A stretch of DNA of 64,000 nucleotides from Granulicella sp. Lineage in GTDB: Bacteria; Acidobacteriota; Terriglobia; Terriglobales; Acidobacteriaceae. The stretch is taken from assembly GCA_027450185.1 (NCBI GenBank), contig DAIDKF010000001.1, forward strand, positions 62,001-126,000. The letters run 5' to 3'. Every line of letters starts with the position of its first letter. The stretch's first letter is position 1. The notes beneath the pieces were generated by a model. It made no database searches, was not told where the DNA came from, and saw only the letters and a program-made list of their open reading frames with translations. The position numbers were made by a program, and so were the translations under genes. Positions 36,503 through 46,132 of the stretch are shown one piece after another.

Positions 36503-39145
36503 TCACTTCATCGCAAGCATTTGCATGCGTGACGGCATCCAGGTTGCAACGCCATGCTTGCACTCGACCGAATTCGCTGTGAATCGAAGCGTAGCCGGCT
36601 TCAGCCCAGGATGACTTGCTGTCACTATGATGCTTCCCGCCGTCAGTGTCGACCGAATTGACACGCGGTTGATGCCGAGTTCCGTATCGATAAAGAGGTT
36701 ATTCGTCGATTCGATCTGACCGCTGTTGTATCCGCCGCGCCAGATCGCTGGACCCCGGCACGTGAAGTCGATCCGCATCTCTGCTGTTGGGCACCGCTGG
36801 CCCCTGGCATCGACAACCTCCACATCGATGAGCGCGACATCCTGTCCATCGGCCTGCAGTCCCATGGGCCCCAGGATTGGAGTTAGCCTAATCTGCGTTG
36901 CCGGACCTGCAGTGGTGAGCTCATGCTCTGCCACGGGCTTACCTCCGCTTCGGCCAATCGCCCGCAGGGCACCCGGAACAAACTCCGTATCCGGAAAGGA
37001 GAATATATAGCCACTTTCCGGCGTCGAGTTCACTCCGTGTGCCGTACCATTCACAAATAACTCCACCGATCCAGTGTTGGCGATGACATAGATGGTCTTC
37101 ACAATCTTCTTTGCACCCGGCCCCGTGGGATAACTCCAATGGCCGAGGATGTGCAGATCTGGCTGTTTGTTCTGTATCACTCGTTCGGCAAAGTAAATCT
37201 CCTTGGGCAATCGAACAGCATCCACCTTACCGCTTACGCGCGCTACTTCGCTCGAGTCCTGACGTCCGTCGGCGTTGGAATCAGAAAAATAAATGGAGGC
37301 ATAGCCTGACCACTTTGAGTGAGCCGGATCTGTGTTTGAGATGCGATTCTGCCAGTACTCCCAATAGCGCTTAACCCCCGCCAGGGCGAAACTCTCAGAG
37401 GTGTATGCATACGTATCATTAGGGCCCTTCTTGAAACCGAAGAACGGTGGCGAATCGTCGTCCCAGAAGCGTCTCGCGCCCTCATCGCGGAAGTCCTCAG
37501 CTTCAACGATCGGCGCGCGATTGCGCCGTTGCGCGCTGTAGCCGCGGAATAGTGCATCGGGTGTCTTCAACGCGTCGGTCTGCGGTGCTTGGCCGATCAT
37601 CACTTCGTAGTACTCCGAAATTGAAGTTAGTGCGGAGTTCGCAGCAATATTATCGTTATCGCGATACCCGATCACGCGCCCGCCGTTCGGGTCCCACTGT
37701 TTACGCAGGGCAACTATCTGCTCCATCTGCTCGACCGTCAGCACGGTGTTGCCGGCCTCCCAAAACAGGATGCTTGGGTTGTTGCGGAAGTAGATCATCG
37801 AATCCCGCATGACCTCCACTCGTTGGTCCCACTGCCGTCCAATCGGATCACGTTCCTTATCTCCTGCGGGACAGATCTGCACTATGCCATGGCGTGCCAT
37901 CGCATCAACATCCACGCGTTGCGGAGAAACGTGCATCCAGCGCACATAGTTCGCGTGGCTTTCCCGCATGAGTCTCGCATTGAAGTCGTGCATCCAGTCC
38001 GGATAGGCCTGACCGAGGCCAGCCCACTCATCACTCGAACGCTGAGCATAACCTTTCAGATAGACAAATCTATCGTTGATATAAACGCCACCGGTGCCGA
38101 CGCCTCCCTTGAACGCTGTTTTGCGGAATCCGGTAACTGTGTGCGAGACATCCACGACCTTTCCGTCGACCCTGAGTATTGAATAGACGTCGTAGAGGTA
38201 AGGATCTTCCGTGCTCCAGAAGCGTGCTTCTTTGATCGATCCAGTTGCGATCTGAACACTCTTCTCGCCATCCACCATATCGACAGGGTCAGCCTCGAAG
38301 CGAGCTTGGATCTGTCCTGCAGCATCGACGACGACAACCGACAGTCCAACTGTTGCGCGGTCTCCCGAGCCATTCTTTACCTCAGATTCAACTGTCAGGT
38401 CCGCCGTCTTCTTTCTAATGTCGAAGTTCTGCGCATAAACGTACACTCCCTGGCTTTCGAGACCGTAATAGAGCGGCAATGTCTGGTGAATCTTACCCGT
38501 AACATGCAGCCACACATGTTGATTGATGCCGCCGAAGTCGGGGTTGAAGTCATTCGTATTCCATTCGAACTCTGTGCCCGTGGCTCGTTCCACGTAGCTC
38601 GTCCGGTTGTCTACCTTGACCGCCAGTACGTTGTCCTTCCCCCCTGTCAGTAGCATATCTGTGATGTCGATGCCATAGGCGGTAATACCGTTTTCGTAGA
38701 GACCAACCTGTTTCCCGTTGAGGTAGATGTCTCCAGCCTGGCGTATGCCTTCGAACTCGAGGAAGATTCTGCGGTCCGAGATGTCAGAGGGGAGGCAGAA
38801 GTGCTTGCGATACCAAGCCACCCCCTTATAGGTTCCGCGGTCGCCGCCACCGTGCGAGATTAAGGTCCGGAAGGAATCCACATCGTTGAATGTGTGCGGC
38901 GTGCTGACCACAGACCACTTCGAATCGTCGAACTGGATCGCTTCAGCGCCTGTCACATCCTCGCGTAGGAATCTCCAGTCGAGATTAAAGTTCAGTAGGA
39001 CGCGAGGAGATTCCGGCGGTGTGTAGGATGGGGATACTATAGCGGCAGATACCGGATAAGCCTGCCTGAGTACGGTAGCCAACCCTGCTGTTGCAAATGC
39101 TGCAGCTCCTATAAATTTACGGCGAGATAGATCGTGAGATGGCAT
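36503..39145 (-). CDS. Tat-exported GH2-family glycoside hydrolase, atypical acid/base region
   Basis: An 880-residue protein with Tat signal (SRRKFIGAAAFATAG). The sugar-binding jelly-roll (about 50-215, WSVVSTPHTFND, WYRKHF, FEGIRQAGDIYLNGKQVG), Ig-like domain, TIM-barrel (about 355-640) and extra C-terminal domains (FVNGTAHGVNS, then an Ig-like module) match large GH2 enzymes. The acid/base strand reads SILFWEAGNTVLT, so the usual Asn-Glu pair is Asn-Thr and a Glu stands three residues earlier (E463). IVEAEDF may hold the nucleophile. It may act on beta-galactosyl or other side chains of RG-I. It converges on the sulfatase with only 11 bp between stops. Confidence 0.82.
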   Translation of the reverse strand: MPSHDLSRRKFIGAAAFATAGLATVLRQAYPVSAAIVSPSYTPPESPRVLLNFNLDWRFLREDVTGAEAIQFDDSKWSVVSTPHTFNDVDSFRTLISHGGGDRGTYKGVAWYRKHFCLPSDISDRRIFLEFEGIRQAGDIYLNGKQVGLYENGITAYGIDITDMLLTGGKDNVLAVKVDNRTSYVERATGTEFEWNTNDFNPDFGGINQHVWLHVTGKIHQTLPLYYGLESQGVYVYAQNFDIRKKTADLTVESEVKNGSGDRATVGLSVVVVDAAGQIQARFEADPVDMVDGEKSVQIATGSIKEARFWSTEDPYLYDVYSILRVDGKVVDVSHTVTGFRKTAFKGGVGTGGVYINDRFVYLKGYAQRSSDEWAGLGQAYPDWMHDFNARLMRESHANYVRWMHVSPQRVDVDAMARHGIVQICPAGDKERDPIGRQWDQRVEVMRDSMIYFRNNPSILFWEAGNTVLTVEQMEQIVALRKQWDPNGGRVIGYRDNDNIAANSALTSISEYYEVMIGQAPQTDALKTPDALFRGYSAQRRNRAPIVEAEDFRDEGARRFWDDDSPPFFGFKKGPNDTYAYTSESFALAGVKRYWEYWQNRISNTDPAHSKWSGYASIYFSDSNADGRQDSSEVARVSGKVDAVRLPKEIYFAERVIQNKQPDLHILGHWSYPTGPGAKKIVKTIYVIANTGSVELFVNGTAHGVNSTPESGYIFSFPDTEFVPGALRAIGRSGGKPVAEHELTTAGPATQIRLTPILGPMGLQADGQDVALIDVEVVDARGQRCPTAEMRIDFTCRGPAIWRGGYNSGQIESTNNLFIDTELGINRVSIRSTLTAGSIIVTASHPGLKPATLRFTANSVECKHGVATWMPSRMQMLAMK

Positions 39146-39306
39146 CAGGCTTCCTCGTTTCTTTACGGGTTAAATACAGCGCAGTGCTATAGGATATTTC
39201 CTGAATACTTCCTTGTTACGCAGGGAAATGAGTTAGGGCCGCTGCGTAGAGCCATATTTCTGCTGCATCAGACACCGAGTGAAAGCACCGAATACTCCAC
39301 ACATTC

Positions 39307-41712
39307 CTAATGGAGATCCCGTGCAGTGACGATGGGAAGGCTGGCTGACGCTGATCCGAGCCCTTCGCTTGAGACCGTCACAGTTACATTGCCTTTGGCT
39401 GCGGTCGCACGAACGATCGCAATCGCTGTTCCATGGAAGGCTGCCCGATCAGAATGCTGGAACCCGGAGTTATCCGCATTGTCTGAATTGTCCGTTGCAA
39501 TAATCTTTCCTGGTCCGTTCACTGCGAAGTGAAGAGCTGCGTGGCCATCAGGAACCCAAGTACCTTGAGCATCCGTGATAGCGGCACGCAGATAGGCAAT
39601 GTCATCCCACGAGTTCGACAGACGTGCACGTTCCACCGTCAGGGTTAGCTTCGCCGGTTTGCCTGCGGTGTGCAGCGTCTCAGTTGCACAAGCCATGGTG
39701 TCGTTTTTCCCTGCGGCGCGCAGGCTCCCTGCTTGGAACGGCACGGACCACTCGATCGGGCGTGCATCGGGGTTACGCGGCTTGCTACCCAGTGACCGGT
39801 CATTCAGAAATAGTTCAACCTCTTTGCAGTTTGTGTAAACCTCGACTTGCTCATCATGCGGCAACAGATTTGCAGGCGTCCAATCCGCGAAAACAACCTG
39901 TCGCGGACGATATTGTTGCGCTTCATAGCCAGGATCGGTGGGAGCCAGTGGAGTAGGTGCTACACGCCGCACGATATGGATTACCGGTGTATCGCCCCAC
40001 CAGCTCTGCCGCTCCAGCCCGTCCGGCTTTGGTGCATCCGTTCGGTCATACAGGCCGCTCGCGTCGCCTATCACCGGCCAGTGCCGCGACTCGCCCAGGT
40101 AATCCGTTCCGGACCAGATGAACTCGCCGGAGAACTCTGGATGATCGCGCATCACCAGCCATGTCGCTCGGTCGTGGATATCCTCTGTGCCGATGATCTT
40201 GCGGCTCGGCTTCTGCGCGTGAGCTGCGAGCAATTCATCGGTACGGTAGTTTTGCCCCACGACATCCAGCATGTCCGCAAGTCCGTCCTCGTAGTCATGA
40301 CTTGTGTTTGGGCGAAACAGCGCCATGGTCACCGGCCTCGTCGGGTCATTCTCGTGAAAGGTATCAACGAGTGCGGCCAGAATCGGTTTCGCAATCAGCG
40401 GATGTGGCGTGTCGTGGATCTCGTTGCCGGCGCTATACAGAATGATGCTCGGATGATTGCGATCCCGCCGCACAGTGTCGCGCGTGTCCGTGAGATACCA
40501 CTCCTTGAAGTAAAGATGATAGTCGTAAGGATTCTTTCCCACAGTCCACTGGTCGAACATCTCGTCCATTACCAGAAAGCCCATGCGGTCACAAAGATCC
40601 AAAAACTCCGGTGCAACCGGATTATGTGCTGTGCGGATTGCGTTCACGCCCATCTGCTGCATCGCAGCCAGCCTGTGTTCCCATGCGCCGAGGGGCGCAG
40701 CCATACCGAGGCTTCCCACATCGCTGTGCAATGCAACACCCTTGATCTTTACGTTGCGCCCGTTCAACCAGAAGCCTGTGTCGGCATCGAAGTGAAATTC
40801 GCGAACACCGAAGTGAACCAGATCGGTGTCACTCACCTTCCCATCAGAGATTACCGTCAACTTCAGGCGATACATTACCGGGTGTTCGATATCCCAAATC
40901 TCGGGTTTATGAACCAGTGCGGCAATATCAAAACTTTGCTGGTGTCCCGCGGGGATGACGCGGGTTGAACTAGCGACCGCGTCAACCTCATGTCCTTCAG
41001 AGTTGATCAATGTTGCCGTCAACGAAACTCTGGCCGGAGCAGTGGAATCGTTCTGTACCGCACTCTGCACCTGCACTGTAGCCGAGGCCCTGGAGACATT
41101 CGGTGTGGATACGAAGGTGCTGTCTCCAACGGTATGCACGGAATCTTCAATCAGTAGCCGTACATGCCTGTAGATACCCGCTCCTTCGTAGAATCGTGAT
41201 GCCGGCTGTCTGGAATCGTCTACTCGCACTGCAAGGACGTTTGACCCTCCATCGCCGAAGAGCAAATGACCTGTCAATTCATAACGGAGACTCACATAGC
41301 CGTTAGGCCGATGTCCAAGCAGGAAGCCGTTGATCCACACGTCACTGTTCGCCATAATGCCATCGAACTCGATGAAGATGCGTCTTCCGGCATCGCGCCG
41401 AGGCAGCGCAAAATGTTTTCTGTACCAACCGGTTCCTGCCGTTGCAAACGCTCCCGTACCGCCCGATGGATTGCTCGCAGCAAATGGCGTCTGGATCGCC
41501 CAGTCGTGCGGCAGATCGACGCTCACCCAGTCCTGGTCGTTGAGTGCTGGATCAGATCCAGCAGCGCTGTCGGTGGGCAGAAATGCCCAATCATGATCGA
41601 AGGGCTTCACCACTCTTGGTGATTGTGCCCTGATCAGCGAGGTGCAACACCAGCCCATCACGAGGAAAAAAACGATCGGCTTCCTGATGTATCTCCGATG
41701 CCTGCTTGTCAC
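39307..41712 (-). CDS. Secreted GH2 beta-galactosidase-like enzyme
   Basis: An 801-residue protein starting at GTG 41712 with GGAGA upstream and a signal peptide (PIVFFLVMGWCCTSLIRAQ). Domain order is typical of GH2: sugar-binding (VDLPHDWAIQTPF, WYRKHFALP, FDGIMANSDVWINGFLLG), Ig-like, TIM-barrel (KIKGVALHSDVGSLG, AIRTAHNPVAPEFLDLCDRMGFLVMDEMFDQW), and C-terminal DUF4982-like modules. The acid/base Glu is clear in IILYSAGNEIHD, and GTEDIHD is the likely nucleophile segment. It probably trims terminal beta-galactose from RG-I side chains or oligosaccharides. It is on the same strand as the other GH2 gene with 161 bp between, and divergent from the second TonB receptor. Confidence 0.9.
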   Translation of the reverse strand: MTSRHRRYIRKPIVFFLVMGWCCTSLIRAQSPRVVKPFDHDWAFLPTDSAAGSDPALNDQDWVSVDLPHDWAIQTPFAASNPSGGTGAFATAGTGWYRKHFALPRRDAGRRIFIEFDGIMANSDVWINGFLLGHRPNGYVSLRYELTGHLLFGDGGSNVLAVRVDDSRQPASRFYEGAGIYRHVRLLIEDSVHTVGDSTFVSTPNVSRASATVQVQSAVQNDSTAPARVSLTATLINSEGHEVDAVASSTRVIPAGHQQSFDIAALVHKPEIWDIEHPVMYRLKLTVISDGKVSDTDLVHFGVREFHFDADTGFWLNGRNVKIKGVALHSDVGSLGMAAPLGAWEHRLAAMQQMGVNAIRTAHNPVAPEFLDLCDRMGFLVMDEMFDQWTVGKNPYDYHLYFKEWYLTDTRDTVRRDRNHPSIILYSAGNEIHDTPHPLIAKPILAALVDTFHENDPTRPVTMALFRPNTSHDYEDGLADMLDVVGQNYRTDELLAAHAQKPSRKIIGTEDIHDRATWLVMRDHPEFSGEFIWSGTDYLGESRHWPVIGDASGLYDRTDAPKPDGLERQSWWGDTPVIHIVRRVAPTPLAPTDPGYEAQQYRPRQVVFADWTPANLLPHDEQVEVYTNCKEVELFLNDRSLGSKPRNPDARPIEWSVPFQAGSLRAAGKNDTMACATETLHTAGKPAKLTLTVERARLSNSWDDIAYLRAAITDAQGTWVPDGHAALHFAVNGPGKIIATDNSDNADNSGFQHSDRAAFHGTAIAIVRATAAKGNVTVTVSSEGLGSASASLPIVTARDLH

Positions 41713-42113
41713 GCGGTTCTCCGGGCTGTCATTCGAATGCGTGAAAGGCCGCCGCCATCAGACCTTGATGGTATCTGCTTTGATCTATGCGATACGGTAC
41801 TGGCGGCCTGGTGTGATGTCAATAGAAAAGAAATTTCTTCAGAAGAATACGGCGGGCCTCTTGGATGACGCCTTGCCGCAGTGCGTTGCGATGGCTCTGC
41901 CAGAGCCAAGTCCGAGCACAATTGTTGCTCCATCAATCAACCGTCGGCGGCTCCTCGACTGTTTGGTCTTTCGCGCTAGATGTAAGCCCCACTATCGTTA
42001 GCACTACATCTTCAACAGAAAAGGTTCGCCCGGACGTTGCCCCCATCTCCCGAGGAACGAGTCGCATATTTCAAATCAACAAGTCATATTTTTCTGCGAA
42101 CATTATTTTTCTA

Positions 42114-42146
42114 TTGACACATGTATGCCTGGCCACATATTGTTTG
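42114..42146 (+). promoter_or_regulatory. Putative promoter of the second TonB receptor gene
   Basis: TTGACA (42114-42119), 17 bases, then ATATTGTTTG (42137-42146) repeat the layout found before the first TonB receptor at 8034, although the 17-bp spacer sequences differ. It lies 48 bp before the start codon at 42194, inside a 481-bp divergent intergenic region (41713-42193) that otherwise shows nothing recognisable. Confidence 0.6.
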
Positions 42147-42193
42147 GCTGCTACGAAACACACCTAGCTACGCGTTCTTTATTTGGAGAGACC

Positions 42194-45100
42194 ATGACTG
42201 CCCGAAACATCGATTCACCTAACCCGCGCAAATATTTCTTTCCCTCTCGCTTGTTTAGAGCGAAGGGCTGGATCAGCGCGTTGGCGTTCCTCGCTGCGTT
42301 CCTCTCTGCTCCCGCGGTCCTGGCACAGATCGCCGGTGAGGGTGCCATTGTGGGCCGCATTACTGATCCCAGTGGCGCAGTTATTCCTGGTGCAAGCGTC
42401 ACGGCCACCGAAAATGCAACTCACGTTAGTACCTCCCGTCTGGCGACTTCGACCGGTGTCTACTCTCTGACGCCCCTCCCGGTCGGCGAATACACCGTTT
42501 CTGTATCGGCGGCGGGATTTCAAAAATCGGTGCAGGAGCACATCCAGGTAGACGGCAACCAGTCCGTCGGCCTGGACTTCAAGCTTATTGTTGGCAACCA
42601 GACGGAGACGTTGACTGTCACCACGGCGCCCGCAGAACTGCAGACCACGAACGCCACCTTGGGCGAAGTCATGGATAACGCTACGTATGAGCAGTTGCCC
42701 TTGATCATGAACTCTGGCCCGCTCGACCCAACCGCCTTTGTAACCTTGATGAATGGAGTAGCACCGATTGGGCGATCTGGAAGCTTCAACGGTGGCGGAG
42801 GTAGCGCAGGAAGAGTGGATGAAATCTATCTCGATGGCGTTCCCCTAACACTGATCGACATGCAGGGAGACAACCGAAATGTTCAACTGGGCGTAAGTCT
42901 CGATGCCGTGAATCAGTTTCAGGTAGCAGTCAGCGGCCAGAGCGTTCAGTTTGATGGCTTCGGCGCGGCTAACTGGACCACTAAGTCCGGTACCAACCAT
43001 TATCACGGTCAGGCCTACGTTGCCTTCCGCAACACGGCTTTCGATGCATGGGGATACTTCGCAAAGGCCGCCACCACAACGACACTGGTAAATGGAGTAC
43101 CGACAAAGGTGCAGATCCCGAAGCCGGCCGAGCATCAAGACGAAGAAAGCTTCTCCGGCGGAGGGCCCGTCCGAATTCCCCATCTCTACAATGGAAAAGA
43201 CAAGCTGTTCTTCTACGGTTCGTATGTACATTATCACCAGACCGTGGGTGTCAATCCGAGTCTTTACTCCGTCCCGACCTCCCTGGAGCGCCAGGGAAAC
43301 TTCACGCAGCTAAGCGACAATACCAAAATCTACGACCCCACCACCACGGTCTGTACCGCTGGCGATGCAAGCTGCACCAATTCGCAGTTTGTCACTGGTG
43401 GAGTTGGGAACGTGATTCCGGCAGCCGAGATCTCACCGCAATCCCAGTACCTGATGAGTTTCCTTCCGACCGCGGACAATGACAATGTCACCCAAAACAA
43501 TTTGCTGACCGGCATTCCGCAAGGCAACTCGAACTGGATTGTAGATGGAAGAGTCGATGCCCAGATCACTCCCGCGCAGCGTATTTCCATCATCTCTGAT
43601 ACAGGCGTGCGCAACTTCCTCCCCTTTGAAACGGGGGCTACTACGCAACTGCCGATCCCATATGCTGGCGGCCAGAACGTTTCGGAGCATTTCACCGCGG
43701 ATATCATCGAGGACAATTACGTAATCTCAAACAACGCGGTCAATAATTTCAGGTACGCGTTCGTGCGTGGCTGGGGAGGGGCTGGAAGCCTCACCGAAGG
43801 TATCAATAAGTATGAATTGAGTACAGCGGGCTTTGGTAATCTGCCCCCCGGCGAGGCATCGGATTCATTCCCTCTGGTCAACTTCAACGGATTTGCAGAC
43901 AATCCAACTACTTGGAGCAGCGATGATGGGTATCTGCAAAATGTGAATACATATGAGGCCGTAGACAACCTCATTACCACGCACGGCGATCACAATATTA
44001 CCTACGGAGCGATCTTTCAGTGGCTCAATGAAAATGAGTCGAGCCATTACACTCCTACTGCTCCGCTGGATCTTTCCTATAGCAACGTCAATACGGCTGG
44101 GTACAACGCATCCGGCCTGATCGAGAACACCAATAGCGGTAACCCTTTCGCCAGTTTCCTTCTGGGAGCGGTCAACAGCACGGGCTTCAGCATTCAGCCC
44201 TTCTCCACCCTGGGCGCACGTTACAAGGCATTCTCACCTTATGTCGAGGACAATTGGCGTGTTACTCCAAAGTTGACGGTGAACATCGGTCTACGCTGGG
44301 ACCTCTACACTCCTTATGAGGAGGTGCAGAACCGCTGGTCGTTTATGAATCCGCAACTCGTCAATCCTGCAACTGGGACCTATGGCGCGATCCAATTTGC
44401 TGGCTATGGAGTCGATAGCTGCGACTGCAGAACCCCGATCAAGACCTTTTATCGCAATCTTGGACCGCGACTAGGCTTCGCTTACTCGCCCGGGACCAAG
44501 ACCGTCATCCGCGGAGCGCTCGATATCCTCTACGCGCACGGTAGCGGAGTCGGCGGCGCTGGAGGAGCCAATAACGGAACTGGCCAGACTGGTCTGACGG
44601 CGAGTGCGGAATTCCCAAGCTCCGGCCAGCGGGGAGCTATCCCGGCCTTCTACATCAACAACTCCCCGGACTTCCAGGCGCTGGGTATCTCGAACGTCAA
44701 TCTACCGGCGTATAGTGTGCATCCGTTCATCAATCCCATCGTCAACGCTGGCAACTATATCAACTCTGGCATTAATCCTCAGGTCAGTGCTGGCAGCCCG
44801 GTGACTGCGCAAGGGGTCAGCTATGCGGATCCGGTCATCGGAGGGCGTGCGCCTTACGACGTCACCTATAACTTGGGCGTGCAGAGGGCTGTTACCAGCA
44901 CACTTACCGCAAGCCTTGATTTTTCAGGCAGCGAATCGCATTTTATTTATGGTGGCTCGCGCGGTGCGATCATCAATCAACTCGACCCGCAATATGAAGT
45001 TCTTGGGTCTCTCCTTAACCAACTACCAGGTTCAATCGATACAAAGACCGGCCTGACCTACTTGCAGGATGCTCAGGCGATCATGGGCGCTGGCACGATT

Positions 45101-46024
45101 GGCCTTCCCTACGCCAACTTCGGTGGTCCTCAAGCTACCATTGCAAGTATGTTGAAGCCGATGCCGCAATACGGAGGAATATCGGATACCTTCGGCTATG
45201 TCGGCAACTCAGTCTATGAATCTGTGCAGTTCCAACTCCAGCAGCGTCCGTGGCACGGCCTCTCCTACACCGTCAACTACACGTACAGCAAAGAAATGGA
45301 CGACAGCGGGACGCACCGCTCCGGATGGGCCATTCCGGGTAACGTGATGACTGACGGAATTCCCCGTAAACAAGGCGAGGCTGACCGTTCCCTTGGAACT
45401 GGCGACATTCCTCAAATGCTCCACATCTATGGAGTGTGGAATATTCCGGGAACGCACCGCCAACATTCCTTCGTCAATGGGCTGACCAACGGCTGGAATA
45501 TCTCTTGGATCTACAGCTACTACTCCGGTTCGCCGTTGGCGATCACCGCCAGTGGTTGCCAGGTCATCGGGCAGGGAACCTGCATGCCGAGCTACAACAC
45601 CGCCTACAGCAAGTCTCCGCGCATGGGTGGTGGCTGGGGTAAGGGAATCACAGCAGCCACTGCAGGCACCCACCCTTACATCGACGCCACTGCATTCGTC
45701 ATTCCCAATCAGACCTATCAGATTGGAAACCTCGCCAGAACCGGAGCCTACAACCTCTTTGGCCCTGGCGGCTTCGATATTGATAGTGCAATTAATCGCA
45801 CCTTCAAAATCTATGACGGTATTGCCCTCACTCTTACCGCGACGGCTACGAACGTAACCAACGCCGTGCACTGGCGAGTTGGCAGCACCACGGTGACACC
45901 CGCCGCAGTATCGACCCCTGGCGCTAACAGCCTCGGAACCAACACCAACAGCAGCTTCGGTACCATTAGCGGCCAGACCAATGCGGCTCGCGATTGGCAG
46001 TTCTCTGCAAAGATCGTGTTCTAG
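42194..46024 (+). CDS. TonB-dependent receptor, Oar/CarboxypepD_reg type
   Basis: The frame is open from 42125, but that ATG lies inside the promoter. The ATG at 42194 follows GGAGAG and opens a signal peptide (ISALAFLAAFLSAPAVLAQ). The 1276-residue product has a CarboxypepD_reg-like domain (GAIVGRITDPSGAVIPGASVTAT), a plug (DEIYLDGVPLTLIDMQG; NWTTKSGTNHYHG) and a long barrel ending in Phe (WQFSAKIVF). It lies between GH2 enzymes and oligogalacturonate lyase, so it probably imports pectin oligosaccharides across the outer membrane. It has no SusD neighbour, as is usual in this phylum. Confidence 0.93.
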   Translation: MTARNIDSPNPRKYFFPSRLFRAKGWISALAFLAAFLSAPAVLAQIAGEGAIVGRITDPSGAVIPGASVTATENATHVSTSRLATSTGVYSLTPLPVGEYTVSVSAAGFQKSVQEHIQVDGNQSVGLDFKLIVGNQTETLTVTTAPAELQTTNATLGEVMDNATYEQLPLIMNSGPLDPTAFVTLMNGVAPIGRSGSFNGGGGSAGRVDEIYLDGVPLTLIDMQGDNRNVQLGVSLDAVNQFQVAVSGQSVQFDGFGAANWTTKSGTNHYHGQAYVAFRNTAFDAWGYFAKAATTTTLVNGVPTKVQIPKPAEHQDEESFSGGGPVRIPHLYNGKDKLFFYGSYVHYHQTVGVNPSLYSVPTSLERQGNFTQLSDNTKIYDPTTTVCTAGDASCTNSQFVTGGVGNVIPAAEISPQSQYLMSFLPTADNDNVTQNNLLTGIPQGNSNWIVDGRVDAQITPAQRISIISDTGVRNFLPFETGATTQLPIPYAGGQNVSEHFTADIIEDNYVISNNAVNNFRYAFVRGWGGAGSLTEGINKYELSTAGFGNLPPGEASDSFPLVNFNGFADNPTTWSSDDGYLQNVNTYEAVDNLITTHGDHNITYGAIFQWLNENESSHYTPTAPLDLSYSNVNTAGYNASGLIENTNSGNPFASFLLGAVNSTGFSIQPFSTLGARYKAFSPYVEDNWRVTPKLTVNIGLRWDLYTPYEEVQNRWSFMNPQLVNPATGTYGAIQFAGYGVDSCDCRTPIKTFYRNLGPRLGFAYSPGTKTVIRGALDILYAHGSGVGGAGGANNGTGQTGLTASAEFPSSGQRGAIPAFYINNSPDFQALGISNVNLPAYSVHPFINPIVNAGNYINSGINPQVSAGSPVTAQGVSYADPVIGGRAPYDVTYNLGVQRAVTSTLTASLDFSGSESHFIYGGSRGAIINQLDPQYEVLGSLLNQLPGSIDTKTGLTYLQDAQAIMGAGTIGLPYANFGGPQATIASMLKPMPQYGGISDTFGYVGNSVYESVQFQLQQRPWHGLSYTVNYTYSKEMDDSGTHRSGWAIPGNVMTDGIPRKQGEADRSLGTGDIPQMLHIYGVWNIPGTHRQHSFVNGLTNGWNISWIYSYYSGSPLAITASGCQVIGQGTCMPSYNTAYSKSPRMGGGWGKGITAATAGTHPYIDATAFVIPNQTYQIGNLARTGAYNLFGPGGFDIDSAINRTFKIYDGIALTLTATATNVTNAVHWRVGSTTVTPAAVSTPGANSLGTNTNSSFGTISGQTNAARDWQFSAKIVF

Positions 46025-46132
46025 CTTCTTCATCGATCACATGTTTGCGTGCTGCGATACGTTCTAATATGGCTGGTGGCATGTAAGTATATGTCACCAG
46101 CCTATCCATTTAGGTTATTCAGCCCAGACGGA

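Noticed and set aside
39847-40968. 373-residue plus-strand frame antisense to the GH2 gene
   Set aside because: Shadow of a well-supported GH2 coding sequence; composition is unnatural and it shows no domain.
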